A DNA stretch of 64,000 nt from Acestrorhynchus altus (Eukaryota; Chordata; Actinopteri; Characiformes; Acestrorhynchidae). Below, piece after piece: positions 1-11,456 of this stretch. The translations under genes were made by a program, and so were the position numbers. Numbering within the stretch: position 1 is the first letter of the stretch; every line of letters begins with the position of its first letter. The stretch lies in NCBI GenBank assembly GCA_034509495.1, contig CM067512.1, forward strand, positions 6,959,468-7,023,467. Reading direction: 5' to 3'. The notes below the pieces were generated by a model. That model had not been told where the DNA came from, did not search any database, and saw nothing but the letters and a program-made list of their open reading frames with translations.

Positions 1-240
1 AAAGATATACTTGTTTATTCAGTTATACACTATACGGTTGGTTTAGTTATGAATAATGATAAGTGACGAGACCACCAAGTTTCATGGTTTGTGAAGGTGA
101 TATGTGTATCGTATCAGCTGGTTACTCTGATCTTGAGTTATGAAGTCTAGGAAATGGATGGTAACTCCCTCAAACTCAAACATCTCTGCAGATCTTGGGT
201 TCTGAGAATCCTTCAGATGTTTCTACAGCTTGGTTGGAGA
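1..240 (+). repeat. right-hand part of dispersed TTAA-type repeat (family P), cut by window edge
   Basis: The stretch around 120-225 (GGTTACTCTGATCTTGAG, then GAAGTCTAGG, then TTCTGAGAAT) aligns by eye with 10455-10530, 47655-47715 and 51820-51915. These belong to one dispersed noncoding family with at least five loci here, which I call family P. Only its right half is inside the window. No coding frame is visible in any copy, so it looks non-autonomous. The class is inferred from TTAA at the ends of the longer copies. Confidence 0.55.
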
Positions 241-294
241 ACACCTGTGGTAAATTTATTTGAAAAGGCAAACATCTGATCATATAGGGTCCCA

Positions 295-1103
295 TAGAAG
301 AGAATGCATGTCAGAGCACAAACCCGGTCATGAAGTCCAAGGAAGACAGAGACAGGATTGTATCAAGACACAGATTTTTTCAAGGGTACATGCACATTTC
401 CACTGCATTGAAGGTCCCAATGGTCCCAGTCAGTGGCCTCTATCATCTGTAAATGGAAGAAGTATGGAACCACCAGGACTCTTCCCAGAGATGGCCGCCC
501 AAATTGAGCGATCATGGTAGAAAGGTTTTAGTCAGGGAGGTGACCAAGAACCCAACAGTCATTCCAATGTTGCTCTGTGGAGAGAAGAGAACTTTCCAGA
601 AGGACAACCATCTCTGCAGCACTCCACCAGCTAGGCTGGTATGGCAGAGTGGCCAGACAAATGCCACTATTTAGTAAAAGGCACATGACAGCCTGTCTGG
701 AGTTTGCTAAAAGGCACCTAAATAATTTGTGAGATATTGAACTCTTTGGCCTTTATGCAAAGTATCATGTCTGGAGGAAACCAGACACTGCTCATCACTT
801 AGCCAATACCAATCCTACAGTGAAGCATGGTGGTGGCAGCCTCATGCTGAGGGGATGTTTTTCTGCAGCAGGAACCGGGACACTAGTCCAGGTTGAGGGA
901 AAGATGACTGTAGTGCTGTACGGAGAAATCCTTGATGATAACCTGCTCCAGAGCACTTTGGACCTCTGACTGGGGTAAAGGTTTATCTTCCAACAGGACA
1001 ACAACCATTAGCACACAGCCAAGATTACAAAGGTGTGGCTTTGGGACAACTCTCTGACTTGAACCCCGATTGAGCATCTCTGGAATTATCTAAAAATCTC
1101 TCC

Positions 1104-1105
<2 letters not shown>
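295..1105 (+). pseudogene. decayed Tc1-like transposase (Tc1/mariner), lineage 1
   Basis: Translated piecewise on the plus strand, this reads as a fish Tc1 transposase broken by stops and frameshifts. In order one sees a helix-turn-helix region near 390-470 (ALKVPM, then WKKYGTTRTLPRDGRP), RRTTISAALHQL near 597-630, YGRVARQMPL near 640, WRKPDTAHHL near 772, KHGGGSLML near 823, then RFIFQQDN near 980 and PIEHLWNYLK near 1067. The QQDN aspartate and the IEHLW glutamate of the DDE triad remain. The segment holding the first aspartate is deleted just before 735. The C-terminus and right inverted repeat are missing: homology stops at the (TA)n at 1105. Function in the family is cut-and-paste transposition; this copy is dead. 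Confidence 0.9.

Positions 1106-1156
<51 letters not shown>
1105..1156. repeat. (TA)n microsatellite
   Basis: A pure TA dinucleotide tract of about 26 units begins exactly where the Tc1 homology stops. The YIYIYI frames across it are artefacts. Confidence 0.97.
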
Positions 1157-1160
<4 letters not shown>

Positions 1161-1374
1161 GGGGAAATAAATTGTTCCCTTCTTTCCAAATACTGGATTG
1201 GACATACCTCCTCAGAAGAAACATGAAAAGTGAGTTCCTTTGTCAAATGCAGCACACATTTGGCTGTGCTTTGGAAAGGTCAGAAGCAAATCTGATGGAG
1301 GTTTGAGCACAGTGGTAAGGCTGCAAAACAAAACTGAATAAAACCCCGTTCAAATGCCAAAATGGCCTTCCAGT
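1157..1374. other. unassigned sequence
   Basis: AT-rich sequence with no domain, repeat or RNA fold that I recognise. Confidence 0.5.
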
Positions 1375-1660
1375 GAATATTTACTGCTCTGTCCATGTGT
1401 ACATGCTCAACCCGCATGCAGACTCCAACTGAGAGGCACATATTGAGTTATAAAGGAAAATGACAAGGGAGGAGCTTATTTTCCTTCTGTTCAAATTTCT
1501 TAATAAAATCATGAAAAGAGATAATATAGATACATGCATATTTATTCTATTTGGAACACTTTCAAATGTGTTGAAGAACCTATCATTATGAATATTTTTT
1601 TTCAATCTAATGTTTCATATTTATGAAATTCTTACATAGCTCAAAACCAATCTGGATGTT
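1375..1660 (-). repeat. family P repeat, inverted fragment
   Basis: The reverse complement contains GAGTCTGCATGCGGGTTGAG preceded by CCTCCC, TTTTCCTTTATAACTCAAT and AAATTTGAACA. The same order occurs at 47470-47610 and 51530-51650 on the plus strand. It is a partial copy in opposite orientation to the fragment at 1-240. Confidence 0.6.
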
Positions 1661-2895
1661 CCATTTCCTGCATGATTTCTGACATATTAGCAGATTTGTA
1701 GCCCCTAAAATGAACAAAAAATGCAGATTTGTGATCAGATCTTGCCCAGTTTGAGTTGGATCTGGTGATATAGAGGATTTAGAATTATATAAACACTGTG
1801 TCTATATTAAACAATCTTGGGTTATCTTGAAAGCTCTTGAATCCCCTGTTAAACCAAATTATAACAACTCATAGGAGCATTTATTTATTTATGATGACAT
1901 TTATGGCGTGTTTATATGAATATCATGTTTATATTTATGGCCTACATGCACAAATAACTTTCTGGATTAGTGAAAGAAACATGCTTTTATTCACAGATTT
2001 ATTGACTACAGAACAATTCCTCTTCAACGTTCCCTTGTTAAAATGTTTCACTGTCACTTCTCAGCAGGGCCCCTGCTCCATATTGCCCAGGCAGAGCCAG
2101 CGCTGTGTGTAATGCTCTACATCCCTGTTGGGGTCTCAACACAGCAGAAAAAAACAACAAGACATTGTTAGTGACACTTTTGATTCAAACTGCAATCTAT
2201 CTATCTATCTATCTATCTAAAGTTCCTTTTAAAGGCTGGTCCATATGCAGTGCAGATATAGGACTGTCATACTGTGTGTAGACAAAGTGACATAATTGTC
2301 ACCAAAACAGTTGGGTGTGGGGAGCACATGTCTGGGCCTTATGCTAGAAACAACCTCTTCAGGTGATGCAAATGCAAACAGATCAATTATTCTTTAAAAT
2401 AATTTTTATTTATTTTTTTATTATTAATTTTAAGTGTTTATAATTTTTTAAGTGTTTATCCTAAAACCGTCAGGTTATGCAGAGGTTCTTTACAACAGAA
2501 AAGAGGTTGCATACACTGAATTCACCAACACATGTCCTTGTTCTGTGCTTTTAGTCGTAGACATAAATCTCTAAGAGAAAAATGTGCTGTTATAGAGATT
2601 ATACGCTACATGGAGGTTATTTAAACTTTGAGCAGGTTTTTCACACTCACCCATCTCATTTACAAAGATGGTTATTTAAAGAACAATCCACTGAAAGGTT
2701 TTCAGAGAATCAAAATTGATCCTTCTGTGGCATTAGCGCCTAAATTATGTGTACTTTGCTTGAGTCTGTTCCACCGTAATAATATAAACACTGAAGTGTC
2801 CTTGAAATGGAGTCATTGAACATTCCCTTTAGTTCTAGGACTTTAATTATGAAGATATTGCTTTGGCTTACATTGGCTTTGTATTTTAGAATATA
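1661..2895. other. unassigned AT-rich sequence with a short (ATCT)n
   Basis: Apart from a short (ATCT)6 at 2195-2219 and A/T-rich runs at 2395-2450, I see nothing assignable. Short open frames here have no recognisable domains. Confidence 0.5.
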
Positions 2896-3903
2896 CAGTG
2901 CCTTGTAAAAGTATTTACTCTCCTTTTGCATTTTTTGTGTTTTGCTACCTCACAGCCTGGCATTAAAATGGATCATTTGAGGGTTTGCATCACTTCATTT
3001 ACAAACTATGCCTAAAACTTTGAACATTTCATTTTTATTATTTAAGCAAAGAACAAAAAGGAAAAAAAAATACCTGAAAATATATGTGTGTATAACTATT
3101 CACCTTCCTAAAGTCAATCCTTTGTTGAGTCCATTTTGCAGCAATTACAGCTGCCTGTCACTTTGGAAAACACTCTATCAGCTGCCACATCTTGCAACTG
3201 GAATTTTTGCCCATTCCTAAAGGAAAAACTGCTCCAGCTCCTTCAAGTTAGTTGGTTTCTGCTGGTGAACAGTAATTTTGATGTCTGACCACAGATTCTC
3301 AATTGGATTAAGGTCTGGGCTTTGACTAGGCTATTCCAATACATTTGTTCAATTCAGACCAGTTCCCCATCAGGTTTCATCTGACCAGTGCACCTTCTGC
3401 CATACGTTTGGTCTCACACATGTATTCCGGCAAACTCAAAATCAGCCTTCCTATTTGTATCTATTAGTAATGTTTTTTTCCCACTTTTGAACAGATACTC
3501 ATTCAGGGTTACCTTTGGTCTCTGTGTTGCCTCTCTGATTAATGCCCTCCTTGCCCAGTCTGAAAATGTTGATGGGCACTCTCTTGGCACATGCTCTTTC
3601 ATGATAATGGATTTGATGGTGCTCTGGGGAACCGTTAGAGATTTGGATTTTTTTTTTATAACCCAATCCTGAGTGTTACTTCTCAACGACTTTGTCCCTG
3701 ACATATTTGGAGATCTCCTTGGTCTTCCTGGTGTTTGGTTAGTGGTGCCGTAATGGTGTTCCAGCCTCTGGGTTCTTTCAGAAAAGATGTGTATATACTA
3801 TCAAATCATGTGACACTTAGATTGCACACGGGTGGATTTAATTTCACTAAGCATGTGACTTCTGAAGATAATTGGTTGCACAAGAACTATTTAGGGTCTT
3901 CAT

Positions 3904-3908
<5 letters not shown>
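2896..3908 (-). pseudogene. internally deleted Tc1-like transposon, lineage 2
   Basis: The left end CAGTGCCTTGTAAAAGTATT at 2896, preceded by TA, is the terminus of a well-known fish Tc1-like family. The body is antisense transposase sequence. The minus frame 3704-3414 encodes the N-terminal DNA-binding region (visible STIKSI, RRALIREATQRPKVTL). The stretch 3120-3380 matches the C-terminal part antisense (GCAATTACAGCTGC, CAATTGGATTAAGGTCTGGG). The DDE catalytic core is deleted around 3340-3400. The right arm runs into (GA)n at 3911 and the right inverted repeat is absent. It is non-functional. Confidence 0.88.

Positions 3909-3910
<2 letters not shown>

Positions 3911-3964
<54 letters not shown>
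3911..3964. repeat. (GA)n microsatellite
   Basis: A pure GA tract of 54 bp joins the truncated Tc1 element to the duplicated block. Its counterpart in the second copy (7034-7071) is only 38 bp. Confidence 0.97.
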
Positions 3965-3966
<2 letters not shown>

Positions 3967-4008
3967 ACAAATGAGCTTTTTACTAATATATTTAATGAGA
4001 TCTAAAGC

Positions 4009-4018
4009 GAGAGAGAGA

Positions 4019-4071
<53 letters not shown>

Positions 4072-4075
4072 AGAG
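4009..4075. repeat. (GA)n microsatellite, interrupted
   Basis: A GA tract with a GGG interruption at 4021. The same tract lies at 7116-7182 in the second copy. The sequence just after it (GACAGCTGTTGGGCTTTATG at 4103) also follows the GA tract at 49622. Confidence 0.95.
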
Positions 4076-4102
4076 TTATGCTTACTGAAGTAAGTCAGAG
4101 CA

Positions 4103-4215
4103 GACAGCTGTTGGGCTTTATGCACATTGGATGGATTCCACTATTCCTTCCTCTCTGCTACCACAAAAGGGTGAGTTCCTCTCAGCAAAATCATAGGCAA
4201 ATCATATAGCTTTTT
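4103..4215 (+). repeat. GA-flanking segment shared with 49735-49860
   Basis: CAGCTGTTGGGCTTTATGCA, then a gapped stretch ending CTGCTACCA, then GGGT, CTTCTCAG/CCTCTCAG and AAATCATA, is shared between this site, its copy at 7210-7322, and 49739-49855. In all three the segment follows a long (GA)n tract. It is either a dispersed repeat carrying its own microsatellite or an old duplication. Confidence 0.65.
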
Positions 4216-4544
4216 CCTTCTGTTTGCTTCCTTGTAAATCAGACCCTCAAACGAAAGTGGTTGGTTTCATATAGGCAATCAAATCCACTGTGAAAACTGT
4301 GACAATACTGGGTTTGTGGATTTTCACATAATATTAAAGCTTGACAACTATAATTGTTATTCAGTACAAGTCATGGTCAGTGTCATACAAGCCTGTTACA
4401 GGCTGTGATATTGCTGTAGTGGTGACAACACACAAGTGTTTTTGGCAGCATGTATTCATTTTATTCTGTTTTAATGTTCCAGTAGCTTTAACCTACTTTA
4501 ATTTGCTCGAACAGATGTGCAAATTCACAGAAAGTAGCTAGTCT

Positions 4545-4700
4545 AGTCCCCGTAGAGAAGCATTGTCATTGGAATGCAAATCTGAAGCAGATGAACGTGA
4601 ACTCATTGACACCATGCTACAGATGTGGACTAGAGGTGTATACAGCCTTCCAGCGCTGAGCTGTGGAATTGTATTCTCTGGAATGATGATTAACTTTAAC
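4545..4700 (-). mobile_element. fragment of Tc1-type MITE family T, inverted
   Basis: On the minus strand one reads GGTGTCAATGAGTTCACGTT, CATCTGCTTCAGAT and GGGACTAGACTAGCT. These match the interior of the MITE family with ends TACACTATATGGACAAA (full copy at 37577-37898). Both ends are missing. It is repeated at 7652-7807. Confidence 0.65.
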
Positions 4701-4911
4701 CTTGACTTTCTTATTAAGAACAGTTTGTGAATGAGAAACATAGTTTTTTGCATCTCTGAATGGACGGTGCTCCAACTAGTACGTGAGTTGATGAATCATC
4801 TAACATCTTGACCTCACTAACGCTCATCACTGAAATCAATCAAATCCCCATAGCAAAGCTCCAGTATCTAGTTGCATGATGTTTATGCTGTTGTAAGAGG
4901 CCAGTAGCCTT

Positions 4912-5125
4912 GTTGCAGTAGTAATGTTGGATGAGGCCTGTAGTCAGTGTCCTAACACTTTGGTATTGATTTTGGAAAAGGCAGCTCATGGTGCAGTAGC
5001 AACATTGCACAAGGCCTGGAGCCAGCATCCTATCATTACAGGAGCGATGTTGGATGAGGCCAGTTGCCAGCATGTTAATGCTGTAGAAGCAATGTGGGAT
5101 GAGGCCTGCAGCAAGCATATTGGAG
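4912..5125. repeat. degenerate 45-bp minisatellite
   Basis: Four diverged units share a core like AATGTTGGATGAGGCCTG, starting near 4922, 5000, 5045 and 5090. The last three starts are spaced 45 bp and the first gap is 78 bp. Because 45 is a multiple of three, the minus strand stays open and gives a repeating MLATGLIQH-like peptide, which I take to be incidental. It is copied at 8019-8232, and relatives lie at 27345-27550 and 33355-33437. Confidence 0.75.
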
Positions 5126-6740
5126 GAAAGAAATGCAGCACTAATATAAAATCAAATCAAAATGACCAGTGACTCTTCCTCCGGAATCCTGAAATGCAGA
5201 GAAAGAAGGCAGGGCTTACATATTGCAGGTTTTGCTCTTTCTTCTTAAGAAAAGGCGAATAAGTCCAACTGTTTTTGCACAACAGAAAAAAAGAATACTT
5301 GCGGCTTGTACTATAAATTTGATATTTTATATAATTTCCTGCATTTCTGTTAGGAACAAAATTGTAAGGCCCTCGGGGCTTGCAGCATTCGTTTGATCCA
5401 ACTTTACTAAATTCACTGAATATGCTCTGGTTTCCAAGACATTGTCTCTGTTTAGCATTTGTGGACTCAAAGCTAAAACAAATGTACCTGTGTTACATTT
5501 CAATAGCAAATCCCATTATCCAAAGCACTGTTATAAAGAGGGTGGGTGGCAGAGAATGGCCTCAAGGTACAATTTCTCTGTTCAACCATTTCATTGAGCC
5601 TGAGCCACCAGCTTCATTTCACTCCTCTCGGTAATTTTCGCGACGGTCCCTCGGCATATGCCTGTTCACCTCCCTGGCCATTAACTTTATTGAATATCTC
5701 ATGATCCCAGCAAAATTCATCTGCCGAATAATATCTGTTCAGTTCCGTTGATGGGCAAACTCACAGCCTGAACAAAAGACACATTCTTTTTGACAGCAGC
5801 ACAGGTGGGTGGTTTATGGTGCAATGTATAGTTAAGAAGATTATAAATGTCTCTAACCATTGTAGAACCTGACAACTAATCAAATATTGCACCTTAAAGT
5901 GTGGAATATCTCCTCTGTCATACTGTGTAACTCACAGTGTTATCATTTTTTCATCTTGCGGCCAACTCTGTTTGGGGGTAAACAACACAGGCTCTAAGAA
6001 AGGAGGCATGGTCTGAAGGCGACACAGACAATTTAGGTGTTGTGGCAAGAATGGATGAGCAGCACAAAAAAAAAATCAAACGTAATAGACCGCAATACCT
6101 TTGTTGGCAATCGGGAAGGACTGGTGGGGAGGAAAAAGTTAGTTTGTACTCATGATATAGTTGCAGAGAATCTTGTCTCGTGTCAGCCTTAACAGCAAAA
6201 GGCAAGATAGATTACTTATCTGAGCTGGTAGCATCTTCTGCTGTTTACTTTGGTGTGACAATTTGTGCTTGTGTGCCACTCTAATAGCTTGAGCCAGCAC
6301 TTGCATGACTGGCTAGAGCTACAAAAACATGGTCCAATCAGATATTAAGTATTTCACAGTTGGAGCAATTTAGCCAAGAGTGTATATTTTATCAAATTCA
6401 ATGTGGATGGAATAATGAAAAAGGAGGACTACCTCAGAATAATCCATGCAAAATCAAATCATCAGCTCGATATTCAAAACACGGACAGAATTAGGTGTTT
6501 GACCAGGTTAGTGACACCAAACACACCTCAGAGGTGGTTGTGGAATGAATATAGCAGACTAGTCGTTTGGAATTGTCCTCCCAATGTCCAGACCACAAAC
6601 CTAATGTATGGATAAAAATAATCAAACTAAATATTTCAATGAAATATCTACTATGTTGAAATATCAAACATAAGGATTCTGACAGAAGCTTGTAAAGGGC
6701 TACCAGAAGCATCTCTTCAAGGTACATCTAACTGGATGTT
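5126..6740. other. unassigned unique-looking sequence
   Basis: Mixed-composition sequence without recognisable domains or repeats, duplicated at 8233-9847. The open frames present are short and lack any known motif. The CCTCTCGG...CGCGACGG stretch at 5627-5655 is the only CpG-bearing spot. Confidence 0.5.
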
Positions 6741-6742
6741 CA

Positions 6743-7032
6743 CCTTTAAAACCATAGACCAATTTTGCAGTTTGTTACGTTTATTGGGAAAAAATGTGGA
6801 GACAGTCATACATACTGTCACACAGATAATGTTTATTTCAAGAAATCCTAGTACACTCAAATATGTCTTACATTTGAGACGTAAATATTAACAAAATTAA
6901 ACATTTCACCCTTTTTTGATCAAATTAATTTGAATTTGTTTTGTTTCTTTTGCTTACAAGGCAAAACAAAGAGTTTATATCTCATTATTCAGTGTTATTG
7001 AGATTAAAATGGCAAGTTCTATTAATTATTTG
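6743..7032 (+). repeat. family P repeat, left end only
   Basis: CCTTTAAAACCATAGACCAA near 6745 resembles the left end at 47203 (CCTTTAGAACCCTAGGACAG). The copy is cut at the N at 7033. The equivalent copy at 9850 continues uninterrupted to about 10560. Confidence 0.55.
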
Positions 7033-7033
7033 N
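7033..7033. other. single ambiguous base N at block junction
   Basis: The only N I noticed in the window lies exactly between the two copies of the 3.1-kb block. It most likely marks a scaffold join or a collapsed gap. Confidence 0.95.
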
Positions 7034-7073
<40 letters not shown>

Positions 7074-7125
7074 ACAAATGAGCTTTTTACTGATATATTT
7101 AATGAGATCTAAAGCGAGAGAGAGA

Positions 7126-7178
<53 letters not shown>

Positions 7179-10139
7179 AGAGTTATGCTTACTGAAGTAA
7201 GTCAGAGCAGACAGCTGTTGGGCTTTATGCACATTGGATGGATTCCACTATTCCTTCCTCTCTGCTACCACAAAAGGGTGAGTTCCTCTCAGCAAAATCA
7301 TAGGCAAATCATATAGCTTTTTCCTTCTGTTTGCTTCCTTGTAAATCAGACCCTCAAACGAAAGTGGTTGGTTTCATATAGGCAATCAAATCCACTGTGA
7401 AAACTGTGACAATACTGGGTTTGTGGATTTTCACATAATATTAAAGCTTGACAACTATAATTGTTATTCAGTACAAGTCATGGTCAGTGTCATACAAGCC
7501 TGTTACAGGCTGTGATATTGCTGTAGTGGTGACAACACACAAGTGTTTTTGGCAGCATGTATTCATTTTATTCTGTTTTAATGTTCCAGTAGCTTTAACC
7601 TACTTTAATTTGCTCGAACAGATGTGCAAATTCACAGAAAGTAGCTAGTCTAGTCCCCGTAGAGAAGCATTGTCATTGGAATGCAAATCTGAAGCAGATG
7701 AACGTGAACTCATTGACACCATGCTACAGATGTGGACTAGAGGTGTATACAGCCTTCCAGCGCTGAGCTGTGGAATTGTATTCTCTGGAATGATGATTAA
7801 CTTTAACCTTGACTTTCTTATTAAGAACAGTTTGTGAATGAGAAACATAGTTTTTTGCATCTCTGAATGGACGGTGCTCCAACTAGTACGTGAGTTGATG
7901 AATCATCTAACATCTTGACCTCACTAACGCTCATCACTGAAATCAATCAAATCCCCATAGCAAAGCTCCAGTATCTAGTTGCATGATGTTTATGCTGTTG
8001 TAAGAGGCCAGTAGCCTTGTTGCAGTAGTAATGTTGGATGAGGCCTGTAGTCAGTGTCCTAACACTTTGGTATTGATTTTGGAAAAGGCAGCTCATGGTG
8101 CAGTAGCAACATTGCACAAGGCCTGGAGCCAGCATCCTATCATTACAGGAGCGATGTTGGATGAGGCCAGTTGCCAGCATGTTAATGCTGTAGAAGCAAT
8201 GTGGGATGAGGCCTGCAGCAAGCATATTGGAGGAAAGAAATGCAGCACTAATATAAAATCAAATCAAAATGACCAGTGACTCTTCCTCCGGAATCCTGAA
8301 ATGCAGAGAAAGAAGGCAGGGCTTACATATTGCAGGTTTTGCTCTTTCTTCTTAAGAAAAGGCGAATAAGTCCAACTGTTTTTGCACAACAGAAAAAAAG
8401 AATACTTGCGGCTTGTACTATAAATTTGATATTTTATATAATTTCCTGCATTTCTGTTAGGAACAAAATTGTAAGGCCCTCGGGGCTTGCAGCATTCGTT
8501 TGATCCAACTTTACTAAATTCACTGAATATGCTCTGGTTTCCAAGACATTGTCTCTGTTTAGCATTTGTGGACTCAAAGCTAAAACAAATGTACCTGTGT
8601 TACATTTCAATAGCAAATCCCATTATCCAAAGCACTGTTATAAAGAGGGTGGGTGGCAGAGAATGGCCTCAAGGTACAATTTCTCTGTTCAACCATTTCA
8701 TTGAGCCTGAGCCACCAGCTTCATTTCACTCCTCTCGGTAATTTTCGCGACGGTCCCTCGGCATATGCCTGTTCACCTCCCTGGCCATTAACTTTATTGA
8801 ATATCTCATGATCCCAGCAAAATTCATCTGCCGAATAATATCTGTTCAGTTCCGTTGATGGGCAAACTCACAGCCTGAACAAAAGACACATTCTTTTTGA
8901 CAGCAGCACAGGTGGGTGGTTTATGGTGCAATGTATAGTTAAGAAGATTATAAATGTCTCTAACCATTGTAGAACCTGACAACTAATCAAATATTGCACC
9001 TTAAAGTGTGGAATATCTCCTCTGTCATACTGTGTAACTCACAGTGTTATCATTTTTTCATCTTGCGGCCAACTCTGTTTGGGGGTAAACAACACAGGCT
9101 CTAAGAAAGGAGGCATGGTCTGAAGGCGACACAGACAATTTAGGTGTTGTGGCAAGAATGGATGAGCAGCACAAAAAAAAAATCAAACGTAATAGACCGC
9201 AATACCTTTGTTGGCAATCGGGAAGGACTGGTGGGGAGGAAAAAGTTAGTTTGTACTCATGATATAGTTGCAGAGAATCTTGTCTCGTGTCAGCCTTAAC
9301 AGCAAAAGGCAAGATAGATTACTTATCTGAGCTGGTAGCATCTTCTGCTGTTTACTTTGGTGTGACAATTTGTGCTTGTGTGCCACTCTAATAGCTTGAG
9401 CCAGCACTTGCATGACTGGCTAGAGCTACAAAAACATGGTCCAATCAGATATTAAGTATTTCACAGTTGGAGCAATTTAGCCAAGAGTGTATATTTTATC
9501 AAATTCAATGTGGATGGAATAATGAAAAAGGAGGACTACCTCAGAATAATCCATGCAAAATCAAATCATCAGCTCGATATTCAAAACACGGACAGAATTA
9601 GGTGTTTGACCAGGTTAGTGACACCAAACACACCTCAGAGGTGGTTGTGGAATGAATATAGCAGACTAGTCGTTTGGAATTGTCCTCCCAATGTCCAGAC
9701 CACAAACCTAATGTATGGATAAAAATAATCAAACTAAATATTTCAATGAAATATCTACTATGTTGAAATATCAAACATAAGGATTCTGACAGAAGCTTGT
9801 AAAGGGCTACCAGAAGCATCTCTTCAAGGTACATCTAACTGGATGTTCACCTTTAAAACCATAGACCAATTTTGCAGTTTGTTACGTTTATTGGGAAAAA
9901 ATGTGGAGACAGTCATACATACTGTCACACAGATAATGTTTATTTCAAGAAATCCTAGTACACTCAAATATGTCTTACATTTGAGACGTAAATATTAACA
10001 AAATTAAACATTTCACCCTTTTTTGATCAAATTAATTTGAATTTGTTTTGTTTCTTTTGCTTACAAGGCAAAACAAAGAGTTTATATCTCATTATTCAGT
10101 GTTATTGAGATTAAAATGGCAAGTTCTATTAATTATTTG
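7034..10139 (+). repeat. 3.1-kb tandem block, copy 2
   Basis: Near-identical to 3927-7032. Sub-features map by adding 3,107: GA tracts 7034-7071 and 7116-7182, GA-flank segment 7210-7322, inverted MITE fragment 7652-7807, minisatellite 8019-8232, unassigned 8233-9847, family P left end from 9850. Unlike copy 1, its right end continues smoothly into the rest of the family P repeat. Confidence 0.95.
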
Positions 10140-10580
10140 TAATGATTAAATTGACAAGGATATTTATAGAAATAATAATTAAAAAAAAATAAGTTAAAAA
10201 AATTACGTATGTATGTATGTATGTGTCCATCTGTAACTCAATGATCAGTCCGCGTCTGCATGCAGGCTGTGCATGTACCTGTGGACAGTGAAGTAAACAT
10301 GCACTGAAAGCTCCTTTAACTTTTAAAGTGGGAATTAATTCAGTTGGAAATTAATGAATTTTATCTGTTCTTTGAACTGCATTACTCTCAGATAATATGT
10401 CAGACAATGAAGAGATACTTTCAATCCACAGTGAGTTGATAGGGTCTTGCAGTTTGTGGTGATATGTGTATCCTGTCTGTAGGTTCCTCTGATCCTAGAA
10501 TATGGCAGGTAATATGGCATGCCCCCAAAGTGTGAATCACTCGGGTTGTAAGAGTTAAACCCAATATTAGGTGTGCAGTA
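9850..10580 (+). repeat. family P repeat, long copy
   Basis: The left end resembles that at 47203. The middle has GCGTCTGCATGCAGGCTGTG at 10252 and AATTCAGTTGGAAATTAATG at 10337, as in the 51.6-kb copy. The right part has ATGTGTATCCTGTCTGTAGG at 10463 and TATTAGGTG near 10566. A short (GTAT)n lies at 10207-10225. The right boundary is uncertain. Confidence 0.65.
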
Positions 10581-10850
10581 TGAATACTTTACTGAAACAT
10601 CATTCCCTAGGCTTTGTCTGAGCTGGTAGAAACATACAGCAGACAAATAAGATGAGGTCATGAGATACAGCACAGACAGAATCAAGCAAAATCGGCAGCA
10701 GGCTATACAGATGAAACCAGAGTTTAACATTCAAGCAATGTTTATATTGAGGATGTCTCAAGGTCAGAGACAGGGTTTATACTGCAAGATGCAAGTTGTT
10801 CCCAGCAATCAAAAACTGGGAGCTATGCATTTTCACCTTCTGGTTTGAGT
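10581..10850. other. unassigned sequence
   Basis: No recognisable feature. A minus-strand open frame covering 10730-10335 runs through the family P repeat and is not considered a gene. Confidence 0.45.
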
Positions 10851-11456
10851 GGATCAGAGCATTTTAACCCCACAGTGTCACTGCTGGACTGAGAACAGTC
10901 CACCAACCAGAAATATCCTGCCAACAGCATCCTGTGAGCACTGATGACCAACACAAACTGTGCAGAAACAGATGAGCTTCTGTCTCTGACTTAGCATCTA
11001 CAAGGTGGAGCAACACGGTAGGAGTGTCTAATAAATTGGACAGTGAGTGGACAGCGTTTAAAATACTGGTCACAAGACACTGCCCACCGGTCACTGTTGG
11101 CCGGATATTCCTGGTTGGTGGACTGTTCTCAGTCCAACAGTGATACAGAGGGGTTTACAGACTCCAGCAGCACTGCCGTGTCTGATCCACTTGTACCAGT
11201 GCAACACCCACTAATTCTCCAACACCAGGGTTGAGAATGACCTACCGGCAAAATAACACCTGCTGTGTGGTGGTCCTGTGGGGTCCTGACCATTGAAGAA
11301 CTGGGTGAAAGGAGGATAAAATGCGGAGAAACAGATGGACTGCATTCTGTAATTATAGAACCACAAAGAGCACCTATATGTTAAGAGATGCTGATAAAGT
11401 GGACAGTGAGAGTAGAATTAAGCAGGTGGTCACACTGTCATAAATGATTGGTGTTT
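10851..11456 (+). mobile_element. long-inverted-repeat MITE (family F), rearranged copy
   Basis: CACTGCTGGACTGAGAACAG at 10879 and the following CCACCAACCAGAAATATCC are the interior of the MITE found complete at 30487-31261. In this copy the same block recurs inverted at about 11085-11150 (GGTTGGTGGACTGTTCTCAG), so part of the element folds back on itself. The right end (AGTGGACAGTGAG, then GTGGTCACACTGTCATAAAT) resembles the family terminus, while the left terminus is lost. No transposase is present. Confidence 0.8.

Larger units (their letters stand above)
3927..7032 (+). repeat. 3.1-kb tandem block, copy 1
   Basis: Sequence from inside the (GA)n tract to 7032 recurs at 7034-10139 with a constant offset of 3,107 bp. 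All landmarks I compared are identical: the second GA tract, the 45-bp minisatellite, and the ends of the P-family repeat. One substitution was noticed (A3985 versus G7092). The content is noncoding: GA microsatellites, an inverted MITE fragment, a short minisatellite, unassigned sequence and the left end of a family P repeat. The copy ends abruptly in TTATTTG followed by N. Confidence 0.95.
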
